From positions 1 through 64,000 of the forward strand of contig NW_001798967.1 of assembly GCF_000165425.1 (NCBI RefSeq): a stretch of 64,000 bases of DNA, in the 5' to 3' direction. This document shows, one piece after another, positions 1 to 10,289 of the stretch; the stretch's first letter is position 1, and the number at the start of each line of letters is the position of its first letter. The notes under the pieces are model-generated. The model was given only the letters and a program-made list of their open reading frames with translations, was not told where the DNA came from and did no database searches. Both the position numbers and the translations under genes were made by a program. This DNA is from Paramecium tetraurelia (lineage: Eukaryota > Ciliophora > Oligohymenophorea > Peniculida > Parameciidae).

Positions 1-228
1 CACACGGATAAGACTCAGGCAGAACGAGTCAGGCGGGTATCCGCCATATGTCTGGACGAGGCAGAACGAGTCAAGCACACAACCAATTGGGCTTCCACGC
101 CCGGGCACCTTCACCTACTTAGCTAGCAAAAATAGTGAGATGGGTATTCTTCCTCTAGGAGAGCCGGGATTCTTTGCCTTCGCGTAACTGTCTATTTCTT
201 TAGAAATACGTAGATAGGGGTGGCTTTA
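1..228. other. GC-richer segment of unknown origin at window start
   Basis: This stretch is clearly richer in G+C than the rest of the window, and the change occurs at about 230-240. It contains a direct repeat, ggcagaacgagtca, near positions 19-32 and 61-74. A perfect 5-bp stem, ggcgg/ccgcc, lies between the two copies. A second small inverted repeat (tatttc/gaaata) lies near 191-206. I see no convincing Paramecium-style gene in it. It may be a foreign or organellar piece joined at a contig end, a structured RNA fragment, or an unusual subtelomeric segment. I cannot decide between these from sequence alone. Confidence 0.4.
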
Positions 229-787
229 CCAAACCCAAACATTAATTTTTGGCTAACCCTCAAATTAAAAAGATAATTAGTGATCATAATATCAAATACA
301 ATGCTAACCTCAAACCCAAACTTGAAGGGTATTTACAACGAAATTCCTTAAAGTTTTAGCGAAACTTAATTATGAAAAAAGTACTTGGTGAATATATGAA
401 TGCCAAAGCCATTATTTTATTCCAAGAACCTGAATTCCTTGAAGAATTGTAAGACCCTATGTAATAATTATCATCCAGAAAATCTAATTGGGATAGGAAT
501 AATCAGACGGCTTAAATAAAGGATAAAATTTTAAGGATTGACCACATTATGCTAATTTTAAAGTTTTTTTAAAAATATATTCTTCATATTGAATCGTATT
601 CTGAAATTGATGAAGATTTTTGGATTCTATGGGCTTTACTAAATAATAGGTTTCTTAGATTTTTTCTGCCTTTCCAAATTTAATTTGAAATTTTAATGTA
701 ATATCTAAATTAATAAGAAGATTTAACTATACCTTTATTATTATAATATTATAATTCTTTTGGGTTTTTCTCAATGGCTAAATCATG
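229..787 (+). CDS. Coding-like open frame, unidentified, 5' end not defined
   Basis: With TGA as the only stop, one plus-strand frame stays open from about 229 to a TGA near 785-787. Composition over the first 350 bases looks coding, for example LANPQIKKIISDHN and later EPEFLEELQDPMQQ. In-frame ATGs occur at about 371 and 395. I recognise no family. The 3' part overlaps, on the other strand, the last exons of the TPR gene, so the true 3' end is probably earlier or involves an intron I could not place. The 5' end runs into the GC-richer segment, so the gene may be truncated there. Moderate to low certainty. Confidence 0.3.
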
Positions 788-3700
788 ATATTTCAATGCT
801 TCTTGCAAATCTATTCAGATGTTATAAAGTAATAGCTATTTATCATACAAATGTATTTTACCTTTGTTATTATAAAACCCAGATTCTTCTGGATTTTTCT
901 CAATAGCAAAATCATAATATTCCAAAGCTTCTTCAAATTTATTCATTTTATCCAACATAAATGCTATAATAGTATGAAGAGTTGAGTTTACCTTTGCTGT
1001 TATAATAGTCGGATTCTCCAGGGTCTTTCTAAATAGCTAAATCATAAAATCTCAATGCTTCTTCTTATCTATTCATGCCTTATAAAGTAATAGCTACAAC
1101 AGTATGCCAATTTGATATTACCTTTGTTTAAATAATAGTTTGATAATTCTGGGTTTTTCTCAATGGCTAAATCATAATAATTCAATGCTTCTTCAAATCT
1201 ATTCATGTTTTATAAAGTAATTGCTGGAATAGTATGAAGATTTAAATTTACCTTTGTTGTTAAATAGGTCAGATAATTCTTCTGGTCGTTTCTAGATAGC
1301 TAAATCATAATATTTCAATGCTTCTTCAAATCTATTCAAGTGTTGTAAAGTCATCTCTATCATAGTATGCAAATTTTGGTTTACCTTTGTTGTTATAATA
1401 ATCTTATAATTCAGTTTTTTTCTTAATAGCTAAGTCATAATATTTCAATGCTTCTTCGTAACTATTCATTTAATTTAAAGCCAATGCTAAATTTAGAAGA
1501 ATTATACCTTTGATATTGTAGGTATCTGCAATTCTTAGTAGTTTATCAAAATATTTAAATCACAAATAGCAATTACTTCTTGCGAATCTCCTCATATTAT
1601 ATAATGCAATTGCTAAAATATATCAAATTAGAAAATACCTTTATTATTATAGTAGTCAGAATCTTCTGGGTTTAACTAAATTGCTAAATTATAATTTTTC
1701 AATGCTTCTTCGAATTCATTAATTTTATCTAAGATTAATGCTATGGTTATAATTTGGTTTTTCTACCTTTGTTATTATAAAAGGTTGAAACTTCTGGACT
1801 TTTCTATATTGCTAAATCAATATATTCTAATGCTTCTTCATTTCTACCTAACAATTCTAAAGTGTCGGCTAGTACATTACGCTATTCAATTATACCTTTG
1901 TTTTTGTAATACTATGGGTTTTCAGGATTTTATTAAATAGCAAAATTATAGTATTCCAAAGCTTCTAATTATCTATTCATTTAATTTAACATAAATGCTA
2001 TGATGGCATACAGATTAGAGTTTACCTTTTTTGTTATAATAGTCTGATTCTGCTGGATTTTTCTAAATAGCTAAATCATAATATTTCAATGCCTCTTATT
2101 ACCTATTGATGTTACTTAATGTATCAGCTTGTAATTATATATATTGAATTCTACCTTTGTTGTTATAATATTCTGCTTCCTCTGGGCTTTTCTGAATTGC
2201 TATATCATATTATTCTAAAGCTTCAATAAATCTCTCCATTTTATTTAAAGTTAATGCTAGGTTATTTTGATTGATTGTATTATACCTTTATTGTTATAAT
2301 AGTCTGATTCATCAGGGTCTTTCTAAATAGCTAGATCATACTGTTCTAAAGCTTCAACTAATCTATTCATTTTATTGAGTGTTATCCCTGAGTTATAATT
2401 TGAGTTATACCTTTACTCTCAAAATATTTTGATATCTCAGGGTTTTTCTAAATAGCTAAATCATAAAATTATAATGCTTCTTCAAATCTATTCATGTTAT
2501 TTAAAGTCATTGCTACAATAGCATGTAAGATTTATTTTTACCTTTGTTATTATAATAGTTTGATTCATTAGGGTTTTTCTCAATAGATAAATCATAAAAT
2601 TTCAATGCTTCTTCATACCTATTGATTTTATTTAATATTATTGCTAAGTTATTAGATTGATTATATTATACCTTTGTTGTTATAATAATTTGATATTTCT
2701 GGTTTTTTTTCAATTGCCAAATCAGAAAACTCCAATGCTTCTACAAATCTATTCAATTTGATTAATATCATCGCTAAGATAATTTAAAAATTTAACTGTA
2801 CCTTTATTATCATAGTTTTCTGAATCTTCTGGGTTTATCGAAATTGCTAAATCAAAATATTTCAATGCTTCTTCATATCTTTTTAATAACTTTAAAATTT
2901 TAGCTATGAATTATGCTATTTTATTTGCCTTTGTTATTATAATAAACTGATTCATCTGGTTAATTCTCTATAGCTAAATTACAATATTCCAAGGCATCTT
3001 CAAATCTATTCAATGTACTTAAAATAAGTGCTTTGAGTTTAAAAAAAAGTTAATAATACCTTTACGACTATAACATTCTGAATCTTCAGGATTTTTTGAG
3101 ATGGCTTGATCAATTTATTCCAAGGCCTCTTCATATCTATTCAACAATTCTAATGTTCCAGCTATGAAGTTATGCTATTTATGTATATACATTTGCTCAT
3201 ATAATAGACTGAGATTTAGGAATTTTTTTAAATAGCCAAATCATAATATTACAGAGCTTCTACTAATCTATTCATTTTATTCAAAGCCAAAGCTAAATTA
3301 TTTTTGAATTTATACCTTTGGTATAATAATAGTGTGATTCTTCAGGATTTTTAGAAATAGCTAAATCAGAAAATTCCAGAGATTCTTCAATTCTATCCAT
3401 TTCTTTTAATATAATCGCTAACATATCAAGAAAACTTAATTTTACCTTTGTTATAATAATAATCTGATTGTTCTGAGGATTTTTAAATTGCTAATTCAAT
3501 ATATTTTAATGCTTCGACAAATTTCTGAGCATTTTGTAATGCAATTGCTAATATTACTGAAATAATATTACCCTTATAGTTATAAAAACTAGATTCCTCA
3601 GGGTTTTTCTAAATTGCCAAATCATAATATTAGAATGCTTCCTCAAATCTATTCATTTCTGATAAAGTATTGGCTAGGAGATTATGATGATAAATTATGC

Positions 3701-5288
3701 CTTTGCTATTATAAAATACAGGATCTTCAGGGTTAATTTTAATAGCTAAATCATAATATTTCAATGCTTCTTAATGCCTATCCAACATATTTAAAACAAT
3801 CCCTATTTACTGATTTAATTATACCCTTGTTCAAATAATAGACTGAGTCTTCAGGATTTTTCTGAATGGCCAAATCATAATTTTCTAATGCTTCTTCATA
3901 TCTACCTAATCTATCTAAAGTGTCTCCTTTGATTTTAGAATAATTTAAATATACCTTTATTATTATATAGATCTGCATCATCAGGGTTCTTCTAAATAGC
4001 TAAATCATAACATTCTAATGCTTCTTTGAATCTGTTCATTTTATCTAATGTCATGGCTTAGAGAATTTACTGATTTTTCATACCTTTATTATTATAATAG
4101 TCTGATTCATTCGGGTTTTTCTTAATTGCTAAATCATAATATTTCAATGCTTCTTTATGTCTAGCCAACTTATCTAAAGTCATCGCTTAGATATCATATG
4201 ATTTACGTACCCTTGTTACAATAATATTCTGATTCTTCAGGGTTTTTCTTAATAGCTAAATCAAACCATTTTAAAGCCTATTTATATTTTTTCATTTTAT
4301 CTAAACTCATTGCTAAATTATATTGAGACTTAATTTTACCTTTATTATTATAATAGGCTGGTATTTCTGGATTTTTCTAAATAGCTAAATCAAAATTTTC
4401 CAAAGCTTCAATAAACCTATTCATCTTATCCAAAGTATTGGCTTGAATATTATTCTTGGTAAATTTATACCTTTGTTAAAATAATATTCAGAATAATGAG
4501 GGTTTTTCGAAATGGCTAAATTATACAGTTCTAACGCTTCTGCAAATCTATTTATTTTATCTAACGCTATCGCTAAGGAAATGTGCAATTTAATTTACCT
4601 TTGTTATTATAATGGTCTGATTCTTCAATGTTTTTCTAAATACCTTAATCAAATTATTTTTATGCTTCTTAAAAACTATTCATTTTAACCAGGATTTTAG
4701 CTATTTCTATGAAGGAGAGTTACATTTAATTTTTTCATTGACTGATTCTTTTGGAAATTTTTAGAGTTCTAAACTCGAAATGTTTTATTCCTATTTCTCC
4801 AATATATTTGCTATTTAAATTTTACTTAAACTTTTTTGTGAATCATTTACTTGGATCTTATTGAAATTAATAACATCCTCCTCCTAAAATTGCATTCCTT
4901 AATCTGATAATTTTGTCAAATTTTTTAATTACAAAGAATGATCGAGTATTTCCTCTTTGAAGCAAATTTGAAAATTATTGTATGATTCAATCTAAATACC
5001 ATCTTATTCCAAAATTTTCATCTGATTTTTGGAACTCATTTCAAAACATTTTTTTTTTTTCTAATTTAATTGACTTTTTTTCCAAAATTTTTTATATTTT
5101 TGTAAATTTGCTTTATTCTGAATATTTTATGGGTGGGATGTAACTGAATCCTTAGCATGTCTATCCTCAAAATTAATTGATTGTTCATCCAAAATTATTC
5201 GCTAGAGATTGTTAGCATCTTTTAGTTAGGTCAAGTTATAAATAGAACAATTTAGTTATTCATCTTCTCTTTATTGACTTACATCCAT
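783..5288 (-). CDS. Large tetratricopeptide-repeat (TPR) protein; each repeat is a separate exon
   Basis: The start is the ATG at 5288-5286 (MDVSQQREDEQ). About 185 residues of charged, Q-rich N-terminal sequence follow, then roughly 31 tandem 34-residue repeats. The repeat consensus is about A-x-L-x-x-L-N-R-F-E-E-A-L-E-Y-Y-D-L-A-I, continuing K-N-P-E-x-S-x-Y-Y-N-N-K-G, which is a TPR helix pair. About 32 introns of 23-30 nt are visible, one per repeat, always in phase 1 inside the Gly/Ala codon at the repeat boundary, giving a period of about 125-132 bp. TPR arrays are protein-binding scaffolds; no catalytic domain is seen. Oddities: two introns start with GC (2904-2928 and 3674-3700). One repeat has an in-frame TGA at 1562-1560. 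The last repeat has a one-base insertion that produces the TGA at 785-783, although repeat-like sequence continues to about 735. Confidence 0.8.
2904..2928 (-). other. GC-AG intron in TPR gene
   Basis: On the minus strand this 25-nt intron begins GCAAAT and ends CATAG. It lies exactly where the sister repeats have GTA...TAG introns, in phase 1, and removing it keeps the TPR frame on both sides. A GC donor is unusual against the otherwise GTA-starting introns of the window. Confidence 0.7.
3674..3700 (-). other. Second GC-AG intron in TPR gene
   Basis: This 27-nt intron on the minus strand starts GCATAA and ends CCTAG. Its position and phase match the other repeat introns, and splicing it restores the repeat frame. 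It is the second GC donor in the same gene. Confidence 0.7.
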
Positions 5289-6394
5289 TTACTATTTTGT
5301 TTCATTTTCACAAAATTACTTCATAATTTATCCAAAATGCTATCTTTAATTTATTAATATTAGAAATATCTAAATTTCATTTTTATTAAGATATCAAAAC
5401 AAAATATTGGAGATAAAACAATAAAGTATCTTTATGAAATGGCAAAAGCAAATTTAGGGAATTTTAGACAATCTTATATTGTTTGAAAAGGCTAGGAACA
5501 ATATTTTCATTTGATTATTTTTCGAATTGAAAAAAGACTTTAACCAAAACAAAAATGGAAAATCCTATTTAAATACTTATCCAAATTATATAATAAATGA
5601 ATGATTAAAATCAAATTTTCAGAGACGTTCAATGAATAAGCAGTAATTCTGTTTTAACTAAATAAATTAGATACTTAAGATAGAATAAAATTTTCAAATA
5701 AACCAATTTATTTAAGTTCTGTTATCATCTATTTGTAAAATGATTGTACTAAATAATTAAAGTTAATTGGACTGATTGATAATAATCCATAAGATTTACT
5801 TTGACTTGATATTTGATTGGTTCTCATTAATTTAAATATTATTCTATCTGGTAAATGTGAGAATTTTCTAGGTTAAGACTCAAATGATTGTTGAAGAAAC
5901 CTTTTAGTCAAGGAAAGCTGGATTTTTCAGAATTATTCACTATAATATTTTTTCCATAAAATTGATTAAGCCTGAGTCCTTTATATTAAAGGTGAAGATA
6001 TTAAGAAACTAGATTAAATTCAAATTATTTAAGAATAAATAAGCACAGAAGAGCACAAATAAGAATGAAATGAGTTTTCTGTCTATATCCTTCTTAATTT
6101 ACGGTTTTAGTAGTTATGAATTCAATGTAAAAAATTTCAACTCATTTCAATATAATACTTTATTTTTGACAGAGTAAATCCTTTCATCTAATTTAGACAT
6201 TCCAAATATTCGAACACTTCTAGACTTCAAACATTAATTATACATTTAAATTACGTATTAAAGGCAAATTATAAAGAAAAATTGAATTCTATTTCAAAAA
6301 TTTATCAGAATAGTATTTGTTTAAATAAATAACACTCTATTATTGCATTAAAAAAATAAAATTATTTCTCTGTGTTTTTAATAAAATCTAATAG
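5289..6394. other. Intergenic stretch without a supported gene
   Basis: A+T-rich sequence lies between the 5' end of the TPR gene and the 3' end of the pseudokinase gene. A plus-strand frame beginning ATG at about 5887 stays open for some 130 codons (MIVEETFQSRKAG...) to a TGA near 6290, but its composition is not convincing, and with a single stop codon such frames arise by chance. Nothing else could be supported. Confidence 0.4.
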
Positions 6395-7556
6395 TCAGTC
6401 CGTCTGATCGATAATTGTAATTTGGCTTCCTTTGTAAGCATTAAGTTTTAGGTCGAGCCCAACTTCATCTAAAGTTGTCTATGCTCTTTATCTTGCTGAC
6501 TTAATCAATTAATCTATTTCGTTAAAATCAAATGCAGTGGCTGAATAAACTTATGATTTTATAGCTGAACCTTAGGTATGGAATGAACTAAATTGCGATT
6601 CTAAAAATTCTAAAGCTATTATAATTTTAACCTTTTTATCTTCCAGGAGGATTCAAAAAATGGGAAATATTGTCCGACTACGGTTAAAGTTAATCTTAAA
6701 TTAATAAATAATTTAGACGATCTTAAGGGTGAAATTTTAACATGGAACTCAATAATTATTTAAAAGAGTTGGAAAATTAATGTTTCAAACAAAATTTATC
6801 AATTTGTTAGGATACAAAATCTCTTTTATATTCTAATGTATCCTAATTATAATATTCACCACATCTAATGCCGCTCATTAAACTAACAATCATTAGACCT
6901 AAACAAAACACATTCACTAGTTCTTAATCTGTGCTATCAGTTCTGATTTCTCCTTTTAATAATATTAGTTATTCAGGAGCAATATATTCCAAATCTCTTA
7001 AACCAAAGAGAATCTTAAAATAATTATTGATCTTTTGAGTTTCCAAAAATTGATCAAAATATTTGATATTTCTATTTTCGTCAATTAAAACCTTTTGAGG
7101 GTGAATGTCTTGGATTTCATTTTTTTAATCCTTCATATATTAACAAACATTTGAAATCTCAAAAATAATATATAAAAGCTCTTATTCTGTATAAGTTGTT
7201 CTATGTATTTTTCTTTGTTTAAAATCATTGGATAATGACTCACTGTAATATTCAACTGTTATCGACAAGACCATAAATGAACTACATAAGTCATCAATCT
7301 CTCCCTTTTCATGCTTCTTTATTTTTATTAAGCATCTATGATTCAGTTATTATCTATCAATATTGTTTTCAATATACCTTTTAGTAATACTTTATTCCAA
7401 AGCTTTTGCATCTATATCAGATGATAAAACATGCTTAATTTCAGTAAAGGTAAGGTTATTATTTTTATCTAAATAGACAGCAACCTCTCCATAATTGGGA
7501 TCAAGTTTTCTTTCTAAGAATTCCCTTGACTATTCCTTCTCTTGTTGGTTGCCCAT
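6395..7556 (-). CDS. Probable pseudokinase with N-terminal myristoylation signal
   Basis: The start ATG at 7556 gives MGNQQEKEQSREF, a good N-myristoylation context (Met-Gly). The predicted length is 379 residues after removing one 22-nt intron near 6620-6641. The C-terminal two thirds resemble a protein kinase lobe. Where the catalytic loop should read HRDIKPxNIL the protein has DIHPQKVLIDENRNIKYFD, so the catalytic Asp context and the DFG motif are lost. YIAPEQ, corresponding to APE, follows at roughly residue 240, and a hydrophobic VFCLGLMIVSLMSG helix corresponds to subdomain IX. No glycine loop was recognised. This suggests a catalytically dead, membrane-tethered kinase-like protein; the role is unknown. 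Confidence 0.7.
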
Positions 7557-7797
7557 AAAAAAATAAATTTAATATTGATAATTAGTATCTAATCGTTTCT
7601 TATTAATTATCTTAAACCCTCAATATTCAAGAATTGAAAAGGTTTAGAAAAAAATTACAAAATTAATGAAGAGTGCTGAATATTAACATTTGTACAATTT
7701 CTTCAAGCTATGCTTTAAGAATGTATGCATTTCTTCCATTTGTTATTTATTTTAGTTTAAATGAATCAGAAGATATAAATTAATTTAATTAGAAATC

Positions 7798-9149
7798 ATG
7801 GATTAAAAAAAGAAAAAAAAAGACAAGATAGGAAAAAAAATTATTGAAACAATATTTCCATTTATGGTAAGGTCTTGATTTAATTTAGTCAAATCAAAAA
7901 GCAAACCAATAAACAATTGGATAAGGAGAATAAGTTTAAAAAAAGGTAGATCCTTACATGGATCTCTGCCAATTTGAATACATCTATTCCTCTATGAAAA
8001 GTGTCAGTGAAGGGTCCATTTCAATCTTCAGCGAATGGTTAAAAATAATGCAAGCAGATTTAATCGATCTCAATAAACTTTCTTAATTGATTATAAATGG
8101 AATTAACGATGAATGTAAAGCATTAAGAGGAGTAACTTGGAGAATTTTACTAGGGTATTTAATAAAGATATATCAAGAGATACCTGACACCTTCAAAAAA
8201 ATAATGGATTAATCGATTAGAAACAAATAAAAAAAATTACATAGCATTAGTTGATGAGCACATTTTATCCACATTAAGAAATAGTAAATAGCCAGCATAA
8301 AATGATCACCCTCTAAATCGGTCAAAAGATTCCTCTTATAACAATCGTTTCGAAGATTTTAATCTGTGGTAAACAATTGAAAACGATACTAAAAGAACTC
8401 GCTAAAGAGAAGGATTTTTTCACATAGAAAATTAAGAAGCCTCTTTATTCGAAGATGTAAAAAAACTTTATATATAGGATTAAGTTGCTATCCTTAGACT
8501 AAAGAGAGTTGATATAGAATATAATTATGATGTGCTGACTCGAATTTTATTTATTTATACAAAATTAAATGGGTAATACATTTAAGGGATGAATGAACTT
8601 GTGGCAATTTTATACTATTGCTTTGTAAATGATGACAGCACTCTTTTGAGGTCTTAAGCAGAAGTAGACACATTTTTTTGCTTTACAATATTATTGAGTT
8701 AATTTAGATACAATTTTTTTTCTAAAGATGAGGCTAGCATTTGCAATGGATTTATTTAAAACAAGATCAGAGTTGTTTAAGAAATAATAAAAAAACATGA
8801 CTTTCGACTTTATGATCATATGCTGGTAATTTATTTAGTATATTATTAGAAAATTAAAATTGACCCAAAATTATTTATGTCCAAATGGTTTATGACTGTT
8901 TTTACAAAAGAATTTAAGTTATATGACACAATAATTTTATGGGATCACATTTTGTGTGAATTAGATGACAAGAATGAATTATTGAATTATATCGCCTTAG
9001 CGATCATACATTGGTTAAGAGAGGACTTATTAAAAGGAGAGTTTGGGGAAGTTATAACTATTCTTCAAAATTTGGAAAATCAAAAACTAAAAGTTATTCA
9101 ACTTATAGAGACTACTTTGATGTATAAAAAATAGTTCAAACTTAAATGA
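7798..9149 (+). CDS. TBC-domain Rab GTPase-activating protein
   Basis: The predicted protein has 426 residues after removal of three introns (7867-7888, 8155-8179, 8826-8849). A short lysine-rich start is followed by a TBC domain. TBC proteins accelerate GTP hydrolysis by Rab GTPases in membrane traffic. Motifs seen: GVTWRILLGYLTPSKKQW, then LWQTIENDTKRTRQREGFF, which holds the arginine finger (IxxDxxR), and YIQGMNELVAILYY, which holds the glutamine finger (YxQ). Both catalytic fingers are present, so activity is likely. The architecture resembles the TBC1D13 type. The finger glutamine codon at 8583-8585 is TAA, so activity depends on the ciliate code. The second intron ends AGAG and was placed by reading frame and family motif. 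The substrate Rab cannot be inferred. Confidence 0.88.
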
Positions 9150-9282
9150 TTACATGTTCTAATTATAATGAACCTTTTCAAAATGCTATTTTAATTTTAA
9201 TTCATGTTTTTCTGTTTATTTCACATTTTTACTAGATTGATTAATATTAAATTATATTAACAATAAAATTTCTTCAAAATTA

Positions 9283-10219
9283 ATGAAATTACATCATAGG
9301 CAGTTTAAATTAGCATAAAGCAATAACAAAAATGTAACAATTTTGTACGATATAGGAACTGATAAATTTTTAAGGGCAAAAATAAAATAACAACAATCAT
9401 CGATAGAAACTACTATTGTTTGAAAAACCAGATGTAGATTAAGGTTTGCAAACTCAAGAGAAACCTTTAGAAAATAAATTAAAAAAAGTACCCTCATATT
9501 AAATTTAGAAATTGCTACCATAAGAAGAAATTGAAAGTCAACATAAAATGGGATTAAAATAAAACTATTCATTTCGTAGGAAACTAGTTCCTCAAGGGTT
9601 TTAATAATTGATTTCCCCAAGGGTTCAGTCTCCTTATGATTAGAGAGATTGGATAGAGTTTTTATCAAAATAAAACGAAAAATTGTTGGAAGAAAATGAA
9701 ATAAAACAGAAAATAATTAATTAACTTTTAGAATCCCAAACTCAACCACAAAAGATATCAAATTTAAATTCCCCAAGACTTTAATAATTCCCCATCTAAT
9801 AGCCTCCAAAATCAGTAGAAACAAAAAAAGTAACATCACAAATTTCGAGATTACCTTAGATTAAAACTCCTTAACCTAATTTAAAACATAGAATAGAAGT
9901 TAAAGAAACCGATTAAACTCAAGATGAGTCTACTAAGTTGTTTCAATGTTTTTCTCCGCATGTAATGAACTAATAAAATTGGAGCTTTGGAAAATAGTTA
10001 AATTTTGATGATGAAAAGATTGAAGAAAAATAGAATCAATAATAGTAAATAGCACCTTCGAACACTAATTAATTGAAATCTACTTTCTAAAATAAATTCA
10101 ATTAGAAATAGTACTCACATCCAGTTATATAAATAAAAACTAATTTTTCTAAACCTTTACTAAAATTACCTTAAGAATTTCATTTATAAACTTGGAATAC
10201 AAAATAACAATTTATTTGA
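9283..10219 (+). CDS. Q-rich hypothetical protein
   Basis: The ATG at 9283 opens a 304-residue protein with one 22-nt intron near 9335-9356 (phase 0). It is rich in Gln, Lys, Ser and Pro, for example QTQPQKISNLNSPRLQQ and SRLPQIKTPQPNLKH, and contains a short coiled-coil-like stretch (QNEKLLEENEIKQKIINQLL). No known domain was recognised. It is probably largely disordered. It faces the tubulin-like gene tail to tail, with about 70 bp between stops. Several long minus-strand frames here are shadows of it. Confidence 0.65.
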
Positions 10220-10289
10220 GAATTCAAAATATTTACTTAAAATAATGACTAAATAATAATTAAAAAAACAGAATAATTTTTGTTCATTA

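Noticed and set aside
150-240. tRNA-like arms on the minus strand
   Set aside because: No set of four stems with an anticodon loop could be folded; the T-arm match is incomplete.
229-320. Telomere-like bits (accaaacccaaac and ctcaaacccaaac)
   Set aside because: Paramecium telomeres are long tandem C4A2/C3A3 arrays. These are one and a half units each and lie in a frame that looks coding, so they are not a telomere.
1743-1940. Plus-strand frame across the TPR gene
   Set aside because: It is the complement of TPR exons and introns; the minus-strand repeat pattern explains the region fully.
5887-6292. About 130-codon frame upstream of the TPR gene
   Set aside because: With TGA as the only stop and high A+T, open frames this long occur by chance; composition is unlike neighbouring genes.
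9294-9668. Minus-strand frame of 124 codons with hydrophobic residues
   Set aside because: Antisense shadow of the Q-rich gene at 9283-10219, whose introns and Gln codons are consistent.
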